Shown piece after piece: positions 12,435-23,944 of a stretch of 64,000 nucleotides of DNA. The notes under the pieces were generated by a model. The model was given only the letters and a program-made list of their open reading frames with translations. It had not been told where the DNA came from and did not search any database. Made by a program: the position numbers and the translations under genes. Source of the DNA: Rhynchonema sp. JSB1_4 (lineage: Eukaryota; Nematoda; Chromadorea; Monhysterida; Xyalidae); contig JASAMV010001056.1 in the NCBI GenBank assembly GCA_030248065.1, positions 1 to 64,000 of the forward strand. The letters are read 5' to 3'. Numbering within the stretch: position 1 is the stretch's first letter; every line of letters begins with the position of its first letter.

Positions 12435-13462
12435 TCATTAGGGCCAATCGGCAAATCAAGTCGTCAAATGAACAATAATACATGAGCCCCAACTGACAGC
12501 GTGAAATAATACATGTGATTTGACGACAATTTATTGTATGGTATTAAGCCATGATTAGCGGTGATTCTTTTCCCGTACACGGTACGCACCTGTACCGTTT
12601 GGCATGTTTCTTTTTGCACTGTCATCAGGTTGAAATGAATTTTATTGCATTCGTCTGCTGAGACCCCCATGAGCTGTGAAGTGAATGCAGCAGCGTTCAA
12701 AGCGCGTTCACTATGTTAGCACTTTAGGATTTATTCATAACATAGCACGGACGCACGGACTTGGATTATACACGTGAAGTTGCATGCATTACAGGACCAC
12801 AAACCAGACAGACAGCCAGGTTGTTATCAATATCAGTATAAGCTCATACGTCATGAGACTATGTGTGATGCATGATGTGTGTAGGCTCAAAGCTTTGCGC
12901 TAATCAATAATAAATCTTCTTTGGTTTAGCGATGTATTCAATCAGGCCGCTGCATGCGGCTTCGAATATCATCGATGTAGATCTGTAACCAATGGCTGAT
13001 ATTTTCGAAACGGTGTAAAGGTCAGTTGCGTGTAAAGGTCGGTGGAAAGCTCGGTGTGAGAAAGTTCAGTGTAAGCTCGGCGTAAGCTTGAAACATTGCA
13101 CGCTGAGCAAGCAGCAGACGCGCATTTCTAAACGAAAGGTCAACTTTGGCAGTTTGCTGTGCAAGCGTAAATCGTTTGTTTGCAATCTGGTTCTTTTAAA
13201 GCTGGTATAGTAAATTTCTAATTTCGTTGCCTCATGCATTTCTACAGACGCAGCAAAACTCCCGTTCGAAGTCGAAACAGACAACAAGCTCAACACACAG
13301 TTAACAAGCCACGCAGCTGGCTCGTGTGCGTTTCGAATGTTTCAGTCACACAAGCTGTGTGTGTCAGCCGCTCATGTTGGGAAAAGCTAGTCCCGTTGCC
13401 TTGACAGAGAGAAAACGCGAATTTTCGATTTCGCGATAGAAGGCACGGGTTGGCTCAAGGTT

Positions 13463-13520
13463 TGGCCTAAGCCTAAGCCTAAGCCTAATAGTAAGCCTAA
13501 GCCTAAGCCCAAGCATAAGC
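13463..13520. repeat. GCCTAA (TTAGGC-type) hexamer tract
   Basis: Several imperfect head-to-tail copies of GCCTAA, the complement of the nematode telomere hexamer TTAGGC. The tract sits at the centre of the long GGGTG-family element, so it is interstitial and not a chromosome end. Confidence 0.7.
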
Positions 13521-14045
13521 CTGAGCAAAAGGGAAGTCAATTTTGAAACGGGACTAGCTTTTCCCAAAATGCGTCAGCCGCGTGGCTTGTTGACTGTGTG
13601 TTGAGCTTCTTGCCTGCTTCGACTTCGAACGGGAGTTTTCCTGCGTCTGTAAAAATGCATGAGGCAACGAAATTAGAAACCTACTATAGCACAAGCGTTT
13701 CTAAACGATATTTATGAATTTCGTAATCTTTTATAGAGCCGTTTTGATTTCGTGCTGCAATCAGTTAGTGACGTCAAAATTTTTGCCACCGCCGTCAATG
13801 AATGTTCAATTTCTCAACAGCCTTGCGGCGAAATGTTAGGTAATTTACAAATATTCCTTCAAAACGTTTGTGCAACCAGCTTAATAGAACGAGATTTCAA
13901 ACAAACGATTTACGCTTGCACAGCAAACTGTCAAAGTTGACCTTTCGTTTAGAAACGCGTGTCTGCTGCTTGCTCAGCGTGCAATGTTTCAAGCTTATGC
14001 CGAGCTTACACTGAACTTTCTCACACAGCTTTCCACCGACCTTTA

Positions 14046-14223
14046 GGGCGGACTTAGGTTGAATCCGGAAACCGGAATCCGGAAATATTTCCGGAAAACG
14101 CATGATTTTTGCATGTAAATTTCTGCGTTTTCCGGAAATATTTCCGGAGTCCGGAAATGTTTTGTATTTTGGTATGCAAATTATTTCCGGTTTCCGGATT
14201 CCGGATTTAACCTTAGTTCGCCC
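14046..14223. mobile_element. Nested Tourist-like (PIF/Harbinger) MITE
   Basis: The termini GGGCGGACTTAGGTT and AACCTTAGTTCGCCC are inverted with two mismatches and flanked by TTA on both sides (14043-14045 and 14224-14226). The element splits the GGGTG-family sequence CCGACCTTTACACCC, so the insertion is younger than its host. The interior is made of TTTCCGGAAA-type palindromes. Confidence 0.8.
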
Positions 14224-14574
14224 TTACACCCAACTGACCTTTACACTGTTTCGAAAATGCCACCCATTATCTGTTACTGCTGCGGCATGAAAAAACCTTT
14301 TTCCCAAATAAGCCACCAGGGGGCTTATTCGGGAAAATTTCGAATAAACCCAACCTCGATGGGGCTTATTCCATGGGGAGGTGGCTTTATTTGGCATTCT
14401 CAGGTATACATGGCGGCTTGGCCTGTTGTGATTAACGCACCACACGCTCTGTATGTGCGCTGCGACACGACATTTGGTCAGGAAACCACTCGTTGCTGTT
14501 TTTTGACTGTTCTTTTCGTAGTAAGAAGAGTGGAGGTGCGCTGAAGAAACAACGTTCCCCCAACACGAAGTATA

Positions 14575-14783
14575 GTCCGTCCATCAGCTCATGGCACTCT
14601 TGTTTGGGAGGTTCAGGTTCCGTTGTTCCTCCGCACGGCAATGTTAGAGAAAACGGCGTACAAAAATAAAATAAAAACCGATTTCTCTTTCTTTTCTTTT
14701 CGTAAGCCAACCGGAACCGGAACAGCACTGGATCCTATCAAACTTTTCAGCTGACCCAAAGTGTCATGAGTTGATGGATGGAC
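14575..14783. mobile_element. GTCCGTCC MITE, copy 1
   Basis: The inverted termini GTCCGTCCATCAGCTCATGG and the diverged inverse CATGAGTTGATGGATGGAC are flanked by TA on both sides. This suggests a Tc1/mariner-mobilised MITE. Further copies lie at 22,278 and 25,332. Confidence 0.7.
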
Positions 14784-15079
14784 TATACTCTCGGCACCTT
14801 CAGATACACATCTGCAAAGTCAACATGAAAAGCGCCGTCACAACATTGGGATGGCCGTACACATCACTGATAAGCTCTGTATGTATGCACTATCTATCTA
14901 CAAGTACAGGTATACAACTTAAATACAGTTGGTAAACTAAACGCGGTCTCCGTAATCCAACAAAACAGAATTATGGGTTCTGGAAATTCTGACTTTTCTG
15001 CAATTTTACGTTCCAGACTGTAATCATGTTCGTGTGTATTTTTTGAAAAAAATTTGTGAACAACCCACTCAGCCACCCG

Positions 15080-17950
15080 ATGCTAGCACTTCGACGCTTC
15101 TGGATCCTTCTGATTTCGACTTCGATCACCACCTTCATTCTGTTGTATTTATTCGGTTTTCTTCAAATTTGGACGAAAAGACCGATAATCCTGCCACATC
15201 ACTCCGTATTCAACGTTTCTGGTCGAAAGCTGATCCTGGTCTGGAATGCGGGTCCTGATTACGCGACCAACTCACCCGGCTGGCTGGTCAACCAGGTTTA
15301 CTGTCCATCAAGATTGTGTGCCTTTAAAGCTTCAAATTAAGTTTTTTTAATTCGGGAAAAGCGCATGTTTCCCATTTTGCAGCGCATAATGTCGACGTGT
15401 GCCCCACCATGGACGGGTGCCTGCGACATCACCAGTGACGCTCGGTATTTGGCAATCGCCGATGCGGTGGTGTTTCATTGGAGGGATATAGGCCGCAATG
15501 GTCTACCGGAATTTAGGTACATACGTAGGTATAATACTAGACGGGACCCGTGCCTACGGCCCGGCTGGCTATCCGAAAATCCGTTAGGATACCCAAAGCT
15601 ATCCGTGAAAATTTGAACCGTGCCCCCGAGGGAGGGGGCCACAGACATTACATACATACATACATACGTCTTCCTGTTTTAGTAGTATAGATGTTGTCAA
15701 CCGCATAGCAAAGTGATGCGATGCGGATGCTTTGCGGGACTCCGGGAACAATGGTTCTCTGTTGAATTTCGCGGCTTTATCCGATTACGCAAGGCCAAAA
15801 TGCAAGCTACATACGTCTGAAAATGGAAGTGACCTAAAATGTGGATCCCGATCATGGTGGACCTGTATTTTCATTCTTGCAGACTGCCGCATCAGCGTTA
15901 TGTGTTCCTGCTGTACGAATCACCACCCCATTCGTACAACGAGTACCGAATGTCGACCGAATTCAAGTCGTACTTCAATTGGACAATGACCTATCGGACT
16001 GATTCCGATGTCGTCGCATATTCGATACTGCCAAAACACTACCCTGATCATCACGGCAAACAGTGGTACCCACTAAGTGATCTCACCAATGTGACAAGTG
16101 CCAGTTACTCTGAGATGGCTGAATTGGTCGCTAAAAGGACTATATCCGTCGCATGGTTTGCATCCAATTGTGACACCCCAAGTCGAAGGGAGACCTATGC
16201 ACGTGCACTGCGACGGTACATTCAGGTGCGGTATCAAACGTGGAGGCATGCGGAGGCCATCTTGCATTCTTTCAGGGTCGTATCAACAGCTTGTAAGGCA
16301 AAGCACTGCGCCTGCGGCTAAAGGCAAAGGCCAGGGCATATAGTCAAATTATGTTAGTACCGTATCATGCGATAGAAGCTTCCAGCACTATAATTTCGGC
16401 CAGTACAAAACATTTTTACGATCTTTGAAGCGATTGCGTTTCAATTCTAATTCGCAATGTGCAAGCAGAACTTGCATGAGCCCTGCTTTTTTTGTCCCAG
16501 TCGCAGTTGCGCGTGGCGCTTGCCTTCCAGGTTGATGTTACCCGCAGTGAAGTGATCACAACTGAAGATTGTGTTTTGGAGGCAAATCTGCCACATACGT
16601 TCGCACACTGACGAGCCCTGGCGCCTCGGTCTGTCTGCAAATGCATGGCCAAGCCCAACAGACCAACATTAGTGCACTCAGTACCTTTCTTCAGGTTGAC
16701 GTGTACGGCGATTGCGGTCCGCTCAAGTGTTCTCGTGATGAGGAATATGACTGCGATCTCATGCTGATGAGAGATTACTACTTTTACCTCGCTTTTGAGA
16801 ACTGGTTTACTTATTTTGATTCTTTGACTTCACCAAACGGAATATAAGTTTAGCTTGCCCCCAATGGTATAGTTGCGGCTTAGGCTCACGCTTACAGACA
16901 GGGTCTGAACCTCAGCCTGATTCCAGGCGTAGAACTAACCTTCGTGTAGGCCCAAGCATAACCTTTCGTGCAAGCCTAAGAAAGAGGGCTGATCTACCTA
17001 GTACCGTTAGCGTTTTGATATCAGCGTGTTTTTCACTCCATGATCGAACCGGGTTTTACGTTTCGAACCGAAGAACATAATCTCTTTCAGCCTCCATGTT
17101 GAGTCCGAAAGGTCACAAAGCGAAATCCGCAGCTGGGCTGTGCGCTGCATTCTTGTATAACGATGAACAACAAATTCTTATGGCCCGGTGGACCATGGAA
17201 ATTTTGAAGATGAAAAATGCTGTCCGCCGATTCGAACTTGACGTAATTAATGGTATGACCACCTTCCCAACTTTCAGTGTGTGCCGTGACTATGTGACAG
17301 AGAAGTTCGACCGAGCTCTGGCGCACCGTCTTGTGCCCATCGTGTTACACGGACAGACAATGCTGGATTTGGGGGTGCCGGCACAAAGTTATATTGCCGC
17401 TGACAGGTTAGGGTTTGGCAGACTTTTAGAAGACGGGTTTGAAAGGTTCCGCAAGTTTTGAGCAACGTCTTTAGCGCGTAATTTTAATCTTGTAAAGGTT
17501 GTTGTGGCACTGTTCTCATATTTGTTGCAATATTCGTCACTCTGATGTTTCAGTTTTTCATCACCGCAATCGCTAGCGGTCTATCTCAACTATCTGATCT
17601 CGAACCACACGGCGTATTTGGAATTTTTCTCGTGGTACCGATTTTATGGCAATTACTCTTTCGCATCTTCACCTCCAAACAATTACAATATTCGTCAACA
17701 GGCATGTGTGTTGTGCACTATGTTGTATGATAATACATTGCCTGTGAAACATCAGCCGGACTTGTACGAATGGTGGCTGACGAATGCAACGTGCATGGAT
17801 CGGTACGGATCGATAATTAGTGGTGATACTACGGCACCGTTCTTTGTTCTGATCCTCATTTTGACCGGCCTTGTTCTTGTCGGACTGATAATGTGTGCCA
17901 AATTTGACACCGGTTACAAAATGTACAGAGACATCGACTTAGTTGACTAA
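15080..17950 (+). CDS. Alpha-1,3-fucosyltransferase, GT10 family (six exons)
   Basis: The exons are 15080-15295, 15383-15516, 15883-16225, 16695-16804, 17278-17406 and 17554-17950. The phases close exactly to give 442 residues. The enzyme moves fucose from GDP-fucose to GlcNAc-containing glycans in the Golgi. An N-terminal membrane anchor (residues about 6-28) fits the usual type II layout. Family landmarks in order are ADAVVFHWRD (about 101-110), YESPPHSYNEY and FNWTMTYRTDSDV (about 148-160, the acceptor-side motif), FYLAFENC, CRDYVTEKF (about 272), and SFSSPQSLAVYLNYL (about 312-326, the GDP-fucose motif region). Unusual for the family is a second hydrophobic segment near the C-terminus (FFVLILILTGLVLVGLIMC). 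The position just after FEN is Cys, where Ser is commonest. Whether this is a Lewis-type or core-type enzyme cannot be told. Confidence 0.9.
15646..15670. repeat. TACA microsatellite in fucosyltransferase intron 2
   Basis: A short run of ACATACATACATACATAC inside the second intron. No function is evident. Confidence 0.8.
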
Positions 17951-19147
17951 AATGACATTTGGAATCAATATCACGCCTTGTTTAACCTTTTTTGTTGGTA
18001 TCACTATTGAAAAACGACCCCCGACGGCTCTGTTTGAGAGGGCGGGCTGGGTGGAAAACTGCGGTATGCGTAGTGGTCAAGCGTCCGATTAGCAAAAAGA
18101 CTGACAGTTTCGATCGTTCTTCACCTGAATTCACTAGGCTTTCTTGAGTCCGAAAGTGGACTCATGTTGGTTGTCAGATCGTCAACTCACGCCAAATGTC
18201 ATGTATTATTTATTTCTGGCCCTCTGCTGCTTGAGTTGATGCGTTTCAGCCACTACATCAACGGTAGTTACCCTCCGTATACCTTGGTTGGGGACCGAAC
18301 GATCGCGGTTTTGCGTTGGGGGGTTTTTAGTATGTTTATCCTGAAGGACAGTTCGATGGAATGAATCTTTCTGGAAAAAAAGTTTTTCGTTCAAGTGAAA
18401 CATCACCAGGCTGGATTTAATGGGTTTTGCCTATTAAAAAAGTTCGATAATAAAATTTTCTAACCAACCCTGATTATAGCATCAGAGATTTTGCAAAATC
18501 TTGTTTTTTACGTTTGTAGCAATGAAACTTGTGGGAGATCTCAAAGTGCACAAGAAAAAAAAAAAAAAAAAAAACAAACCAAAAAAAAAAAAAACGAACA
18601 AAACCCAACACAACCCCGATACACAAAAAAAAAAAAAACAAAACCCAACAAAACCCCACTGCCTGCGACACTTTAATCCCAGTTATAATCATAGGCGATT
18701 CATTATTGAAGCATCAGCTAACATACATACCAGTAAACGCATATACGAATCAAGCACACTATCGTAATACATAACCAACAAACACGGCTAATATTTGGTC
18801 AACTCAAGTGGTCAAATCACTTCGTCAACTTACAACAGCCCAGAGTGAGTGCCAGAAATAATACATGGCATTCGGGGTGAGTTGTTCGTGGTTGGACCAT
18901 ATAATAATTGGTGTGTGCCACTGTTTCAGTTGGATGAAAGAGTTCCAGGCTCCCCCATTTGAACCAAGCAAACTTACTCGGATCAATGTGTTTTTACCTT
19001 GCAATAATGTTCCACATGTGAATTTGACGAATAAAGACTGATTGATGACTACTGCAATATCATCAATCAGCCCTTTGTTTCCATTGTTGAGGACAGTGCA
19101 GTGTATTAGGTGCAATATTGATCAGAGTATAAGCCTGTTTCCAGTAA

Positions 19148-20071
19148 GGCCGCATTCACAATGCAAGCGCGTTAGCGTGTTAGCGCGTTAGCGTGCGAGA
19201 TGCGCACGCTTTTGCATTCACAATGGAAAAAGCTGATTAGCGCGTTAGCGCGTTAGCGTGCGAGCAAGTTTTCACGCACGCTAACGCGCAGATGCGCAAC
19301 GCGCTTTTGCATTCACAATGCAAAGCTGATTAGCGCGTTGGCGCGTTAGCGTGCACGCTAACGCGCTTTTCACGATTAGGACTGGTTCTAATTTTTTTGC
19401 GCGTTAGCACTGGATGCGCGTGTTCTAAAGTTTATAATTTAATTTGAAAACATTATCAGACCACGAAAAAGGTGAAAACATATGAAATAAAGCCTGCTGC
19501 GTTCACTGAAAATATTTTTGTTCCATTTTGATGCTTAGAAGCATATCTTTTTACGCTATCAATCGATTTAGGCAAACAGTTTCGGCTGCTGTTATATTAG
19601 CTGCAAGCAAACGTTGCGCAGAACGTTGTTCATCTGCTTATGTGTTGTGTATCCTCTTTGGTGGTGTAATTGTGTTGCATGACACGATAAGGAGACTGTA
19701 TTGCGCGCAGGGATTGTTCATGTCGCGACTAGCTAGATTTTCCATTTGAGGAAAATGTTCCTTTAGAATCAAAATAAGTTTGAATGACACTTGAAAGCGA
19801 TTGGTTGCCGTTTTCAAAACAAAGAAATAAAAAAATTCGGAATCTGCCAACACCCAGACCAACGGGCATTGTGAATGCAAACGCGTTTTGCTGATTAGCG
19901 CGTTAGCGCGTTAGCGCATTAGCGTGTCACTGATAAGCGCGCACGCTAACGCGCTTTTTCAATTTTCCATTGTGAATGCAAAAGCGTGCAGAAAAAGCGT
20001 GCACGCTAATCAGCAACACGCTAACGCGTTAACGCGCTAACACGCTAACGCGCTGCATTGTGAATGCGGCC
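19148..20071. mobile_element. PIF/Harbinger-like element with GCGCGTTAGC arrays
   Basis: The termini are GGCCGCATTCACAATGCA and its exact inverse TGCATTGTGAATGCGGCC, flanked by TAA on both sides (19145-19147 and 20072-20074). Both ends carry arrays of GCGCGTTAGC-type words in opposite orientation (19,165-19,410 and 19,885-20,050), interrupted by internal copies of GCATTCACAATG. No transposase frame is seen, so it is non-autonomous. Confidence 0.82.
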
Positions 20072-21450
20072 TAATGTGTTCGTTTTCTACGGTTGCAGCA
20101 ACGGCAGGATTGAGTGTCGTGTTTTGCTTCCATGGAGTGCAGTTTGCGGTTTGCGGCTACCTCGCAAGAGTTACTGTAGCAGGACGTGTGCTTATGGAAA
20201 ATTTCAAATATTCTGCGGCGGCGCAGCGTGGTGTTATTCATTTAGATCATCTACCTGGGGATTGTAAACTTTTTAGGCAAACAGTTTGCTGCTCAGGCCC
20301 ATGAGTATGTGCTATTCGCATATCCCCTGGGTTCTTATACAATCGACAACGACAACCTTGTGCGGCTGCGGACTGCGGCAGTTTTTTATGCGCTGCTGAG
20401 GCTTAGGCCTATTCGTTTTTAGGTTCTGCTCTTACGCCCCCTGATCTTTTTCACTTGCTCAAAGTGGTCTTGCTCAAATGTGCTTTGCTCAATTGCCCGT
20501 CCGCCGTTTTAGAACAAAAATTTTTTTCAAAAACCTTTTTTTAAAATTTTTTTGCCCAACCCTGGGTTAAGATCACGCATGTATGGCCCGTCGCCCTTAT
20601 GCTATCACTATCAGCCTCGTTGCATTGGCCATGCACGATCAAAATATACATTTTAGCTGTACTGGGAGAAACTTTCCAACCGCGTTCCCTGATCAGTGAA
20701 GCGCGCAGGGTCCGGGGACGGTACCTCATTCTGCGACAATACCTCATGTGCGAAAAGACCTCATGCTGCGCAGTACCTCATGCGCAAGTCGAAAAACCTC
20801 ATGCTGCGACAATACCTCATGTCATATGGAAAAGACCTCACGTGAAATACCGTACACCCTCATGCAGTGTACTGGTTGCCTTGAGCCTTGGTAACCAAGG
20901 GCAACATGCAGCCCGTAGGTAGTTGCACGTCACGAATGCAACTGAATGTGGAGTTAGCTTGGGGTGCTGGTTTAGCTCGCGCCCGGCGGTGGAAAACCAC
21001 ACCTTTTGCCCCTCTATAAGGAGCTTGTTAGTTGCAATGTGCTTTTATGGGCACTTGGTGTCCGTCTATTAGAAGTTTGATATGAGGGCAAAGTGGCGGT
21101 TGCTACGTGAAGTAGACACTTGCCTGTCGTTCGTTCGTTTCATGGGCACGTTGAGCAGTGTGGAGTGTGTTTCACAGATGAATTATGCAAAGCACGATAG
21201 ACAAAGCAGTTATAAGCGCACAGTGCACCCGCGCGTGGTCACACACAAGGCCCACTGAATGCAAAGGACCTTCAAAAGTATACCTTTCTGATTAGGTGGC
21301 GTCAAAAGGCGGTATCTAGTTGATCGTGCATCCGTACTATAAATCAGCAAGGAATGACAGACAACAAAACTCTTGCTGTCGCATGCGATGGGCGTGACAA
21401 TAGCTGTAAACTGGTACAGCATCCCAATGAATCACGGTATAATGTTTGTA

Positions 21451-21734
21451 TTGGTCGCACAATGACTTTATAAGAATTGGTCAAATTTTTTTCCTGAGTC
21501 GCAAAGCAGGCTGGTGACGGGGCAATGACGTTGCGTTGCGCGATCGCACACAAAACACGTTGTAAAGAGAATGTTTCAGACCTGCGGCAACGTGGTTGAT
21601 CTGCTGGATTATTTTCAGGTCAAAATGTTTTGTGAGAATCACAAATAGCACAGTGGTTAAGAGTGACTGAACCGTATTTGACAGAACAGGATTCATTTGA
21701 TGAATTCTTATACGTATAGCCATTGTGCGACCAA
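21451..21734. mobile_element. TTGGTCGCACAATG MITE, copy 1
   Basis: TTGGTCGCACAATGACTTTA starts the element and CATTGTGCGACCAA ends it, with TA on each side. The interior (TGTGAGAATCACAAATAGCA and neighbouring words) matches copies at 35,235-35,457 and 36,823-37,097 in inverted orientation. Confidence 0.8.
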
Positions 21735-22277
21735 TAGCATGGTATTGATACAATCTGAGGTGATGTGTTCAAGAAGATTTTATCGCTTCCAGCTAAAAAT
21801 AAACAGTTATACCAATTCACATTTTCGTCAAAAACACTGGAATGCCTACAATCGAATGGCACCGCAAACGTCAGTTGATAAAGCAGTTGTTTCTGGGGTA
21901 AAACCAGGCGTTTCTAAGGTTTCTAGGGCCAAACAATACTGGATTCCAAAACTTTCGAAACTTTGAAACAGTACGTACCTCTGAACATGCGTGCCTACCA
22001 TGGTAAACGCGAGTTTTTTTTAACATTTTGATTGTGTCAACAGTAATTCATCTGCCCTCAATGCATAAAAGTAGGTATACATTGTTAAATAAAGGAGATT
22101 AGTTCAGGCCATTTAAGCTAAACCATGCGTTGTTGGCATTAGCAGGCAAGGCAACCAAGAAATGGCGATCAGCCGCGTCCAAGGGGCATGATATCAACTA
22201 ATAGCAATACAGCGGTCTAACGTATGCGGCAGTGATATAATATAGTGCTCTCGCTATGACGACACCAGCTAGGTATA

Positions 22278-22599
22278 GGCCGTCCACCAGCTCATGGCAC
22301 TTGTGTTGCTGCTGGCTGGTTTGTTCTCTTCCTCCACATTCTAATGAAAGAGACATTGAGTTTCCGAAAAAAATAATTTTTGCTCCTAAATTGCTATTTT
22401 TATGAAATCGACGTGTTTTATAGATTTTAATTTAATTTAATTTTAAATTTGATCGAATTTAATCGTTTTCGACACGTATTATTATTTTTTCAGTTTTTTT
22501 GCAAAATCGCTCACACGCAATTTCTCTTTCATTAGAACGTCGAGGAAGGGAACAAGCCAGCCAGCAGCAGCACAAAGTGCCATGAGCTGGTGTATGGAC
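22278..22599. mobile_element. GTCCGTCC MITE, copy 2
   Basis: The inverted ends CCGTCCACCAGCTCATGGCA and TGCCATGAGCTGGTGTATGG are flanked by TA. An AT-rich palindrome (TTTTAATTTAATTTAATTTT) lies in the centre. It is nested inside the composite element at 20,646-23,815. Confidence 0.8.
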
Positions 22600-23944
22600 T
22601 ATACATACATACCACATGTTAACTTGGTAAAACGTGCGTTTTTGCACATCATTATTGAATAATTAGCATCAAAAACACATGCTTTATTTCATTTCTAATT
22701 TCATATTTCAAAACAAGTGAAAAGTGCGCTCGTGGCTAAGCAGGCAAGAAGTGGCAAACGATCTTGCGTGCAATCGCATGCAATGGGCATGATAACAACC
22801 AATAGTAAGTAACAGAGAGCTCTAACTTGCGCAGCACAGTGATAATAATTATAGTGGTCTAGGTCTCTTAATGACCAGCTGTGACCCAGGCCTAAAAATG
22901 AACAATTATTGTGCACATTGTGGAAAATATATGGAATCGTCGTCTCAATAACAGCCTCCCACAAACTATTGTGACAGAGTTCCTTGACCAACTGAGCTTA
23001 TCCTCTGAAGTGAATGTGAATCAGTTATGTTCTATAATACTGGGAAACGTTCGCACCAGGGGTGTAGAACTGTTTTATGCGGAAACATTTGCGAAACGTG
23101 CAACTTTATGCTGCTTTTTCACTCACTGGTGCATGCACACATGGACTTCATGCATCCTTAACCAGTCTTGTGGTCACGTGAATCAACCAATAGCATTTTA
23201 CCTTGCACCATCATATGCGTCTTGACGAGCGGATTCGATTGATATATGGTTTCAATGACATACGACGTACTGTTTTCTCACAAGCTGCTAAAGTTTCGAA
23301 TGCGTGTAAATTATGACGTTCATCTTGTTGGAGGGTAGTTTGACCTGAATGCACAATTTACAGTTCACATGCTCCTTCGCAATCGCTGCAACCTTCAGCT
23401 TCATGTTTGCATGCTGTGAGTGCGTACCCATTAGACAAAAGTGCAACCCAAGTTTGAGGTTCCCAACCCATGTTAACAGCACACAATCAGCACGAAACTG
23501 CTCGTTCCCTCTTAACTATGGGACGCTGAGACATGAGGTATTGTCGCAGAATGAGGTACAGGGACATGAGGTATTGTCGCAGAATCAGGTACTGCGCAAC
23601 ATGAGGTATCGCTCGGGATGAGGTATCGTCTCACAATCGCGCGCAGCCAGCTGAGTTTCGTAACATGTCGCAAATCATTGCTTTTGACTTGTGTGTTGAG
23701 CAGTGGTTGGCAGTCACGGGACTGCTAGAGCTGATAAACGCATAATGCGCTTTACGGACCAGGCAAAACGTTTTAAAAGTTTCTCCCGAAGTATTGTTTG
23801 AGTATAACATTCATACCATATCCCTATCCTAAACTGTGGCCTGCTGAGACATTATCGCAGAGCTCCGGGATGTTGCATCACCTGTAAGCAGCGTCGCACC
23901 TAAACATCGTTTCGCAAGGTGTTCTCAACTTGTCGTGAAAGATC

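Larger units (their letters stand above)
12994..14266. mobile_element. GGGTG-family palindromic element, long copy
   Basis: The arms begin near TTTTCGAAACGGTGTAAAGG (left) and end at GTTTCGAAAATGCCACCC (right). About 350 bp of inner arm also pairs, for example TTTCTAAACGAAAGGTCAAC against GTTGACCTTTCGTTTAGAAA. The centre (13,463-13,520) carries GCCTAA repeats. A smaller element is inserted in the right arm at 14,046. It has no coding capacity. Confidence 0.75.
20646..23815. mobile_element. Composite inverted-repeat element with CCTCATG arrays
   Basis: The left end (GGGAGAAACTTTCCAACCGC, then CCTGATCAGTGAAGCGCG) and the right end (GCGCTTTACGGACCAGGC, then AAAGTTTCTCCCGAAGTATT) are inverted and belong to the same family as the short element at 10,101. 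Inside each end lies an array built on TGAGGTATTGTCGCAG: as CTGCGACAATACCTCATG words at 20,735-20,870 on the left, and on the opposite strand at 23,526-23,625 on the right. The 3.1-kb interior holds two younger MITEs and no recognisable transposase. Confidence 0.6.
17951..23944. other. Gene-free, transposon-rich stretch
   Basis: Between the fucosyltransferase and the lectin-like gene I find only repeats: a homopolymer A/C patch at 18,545-18,665, a Harbinger-like element at 19,148-20,071, and a composite inverted-repeat element at about 20,646-23,815 with two smaller MITEs inside it. Near 18,065-18,125 a weak tRNA-like pair of boxes (GTAGTGGTCAAGC and AGTTTCGATC) may be a SINE remnant. No coding exon stands out. 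Confidence 0.6.

Noticed and set aside
12043..12492. Minus-strand frame with PRPWPRPRPWP repeats
   Set aside because: It is a translation of the GGCCCC hexamer minisatellite inside a transposon end.
18474..18774. Lys- or Phe-rich frames
   Set aside because: They are translations of poly-A/poly-T stretches.
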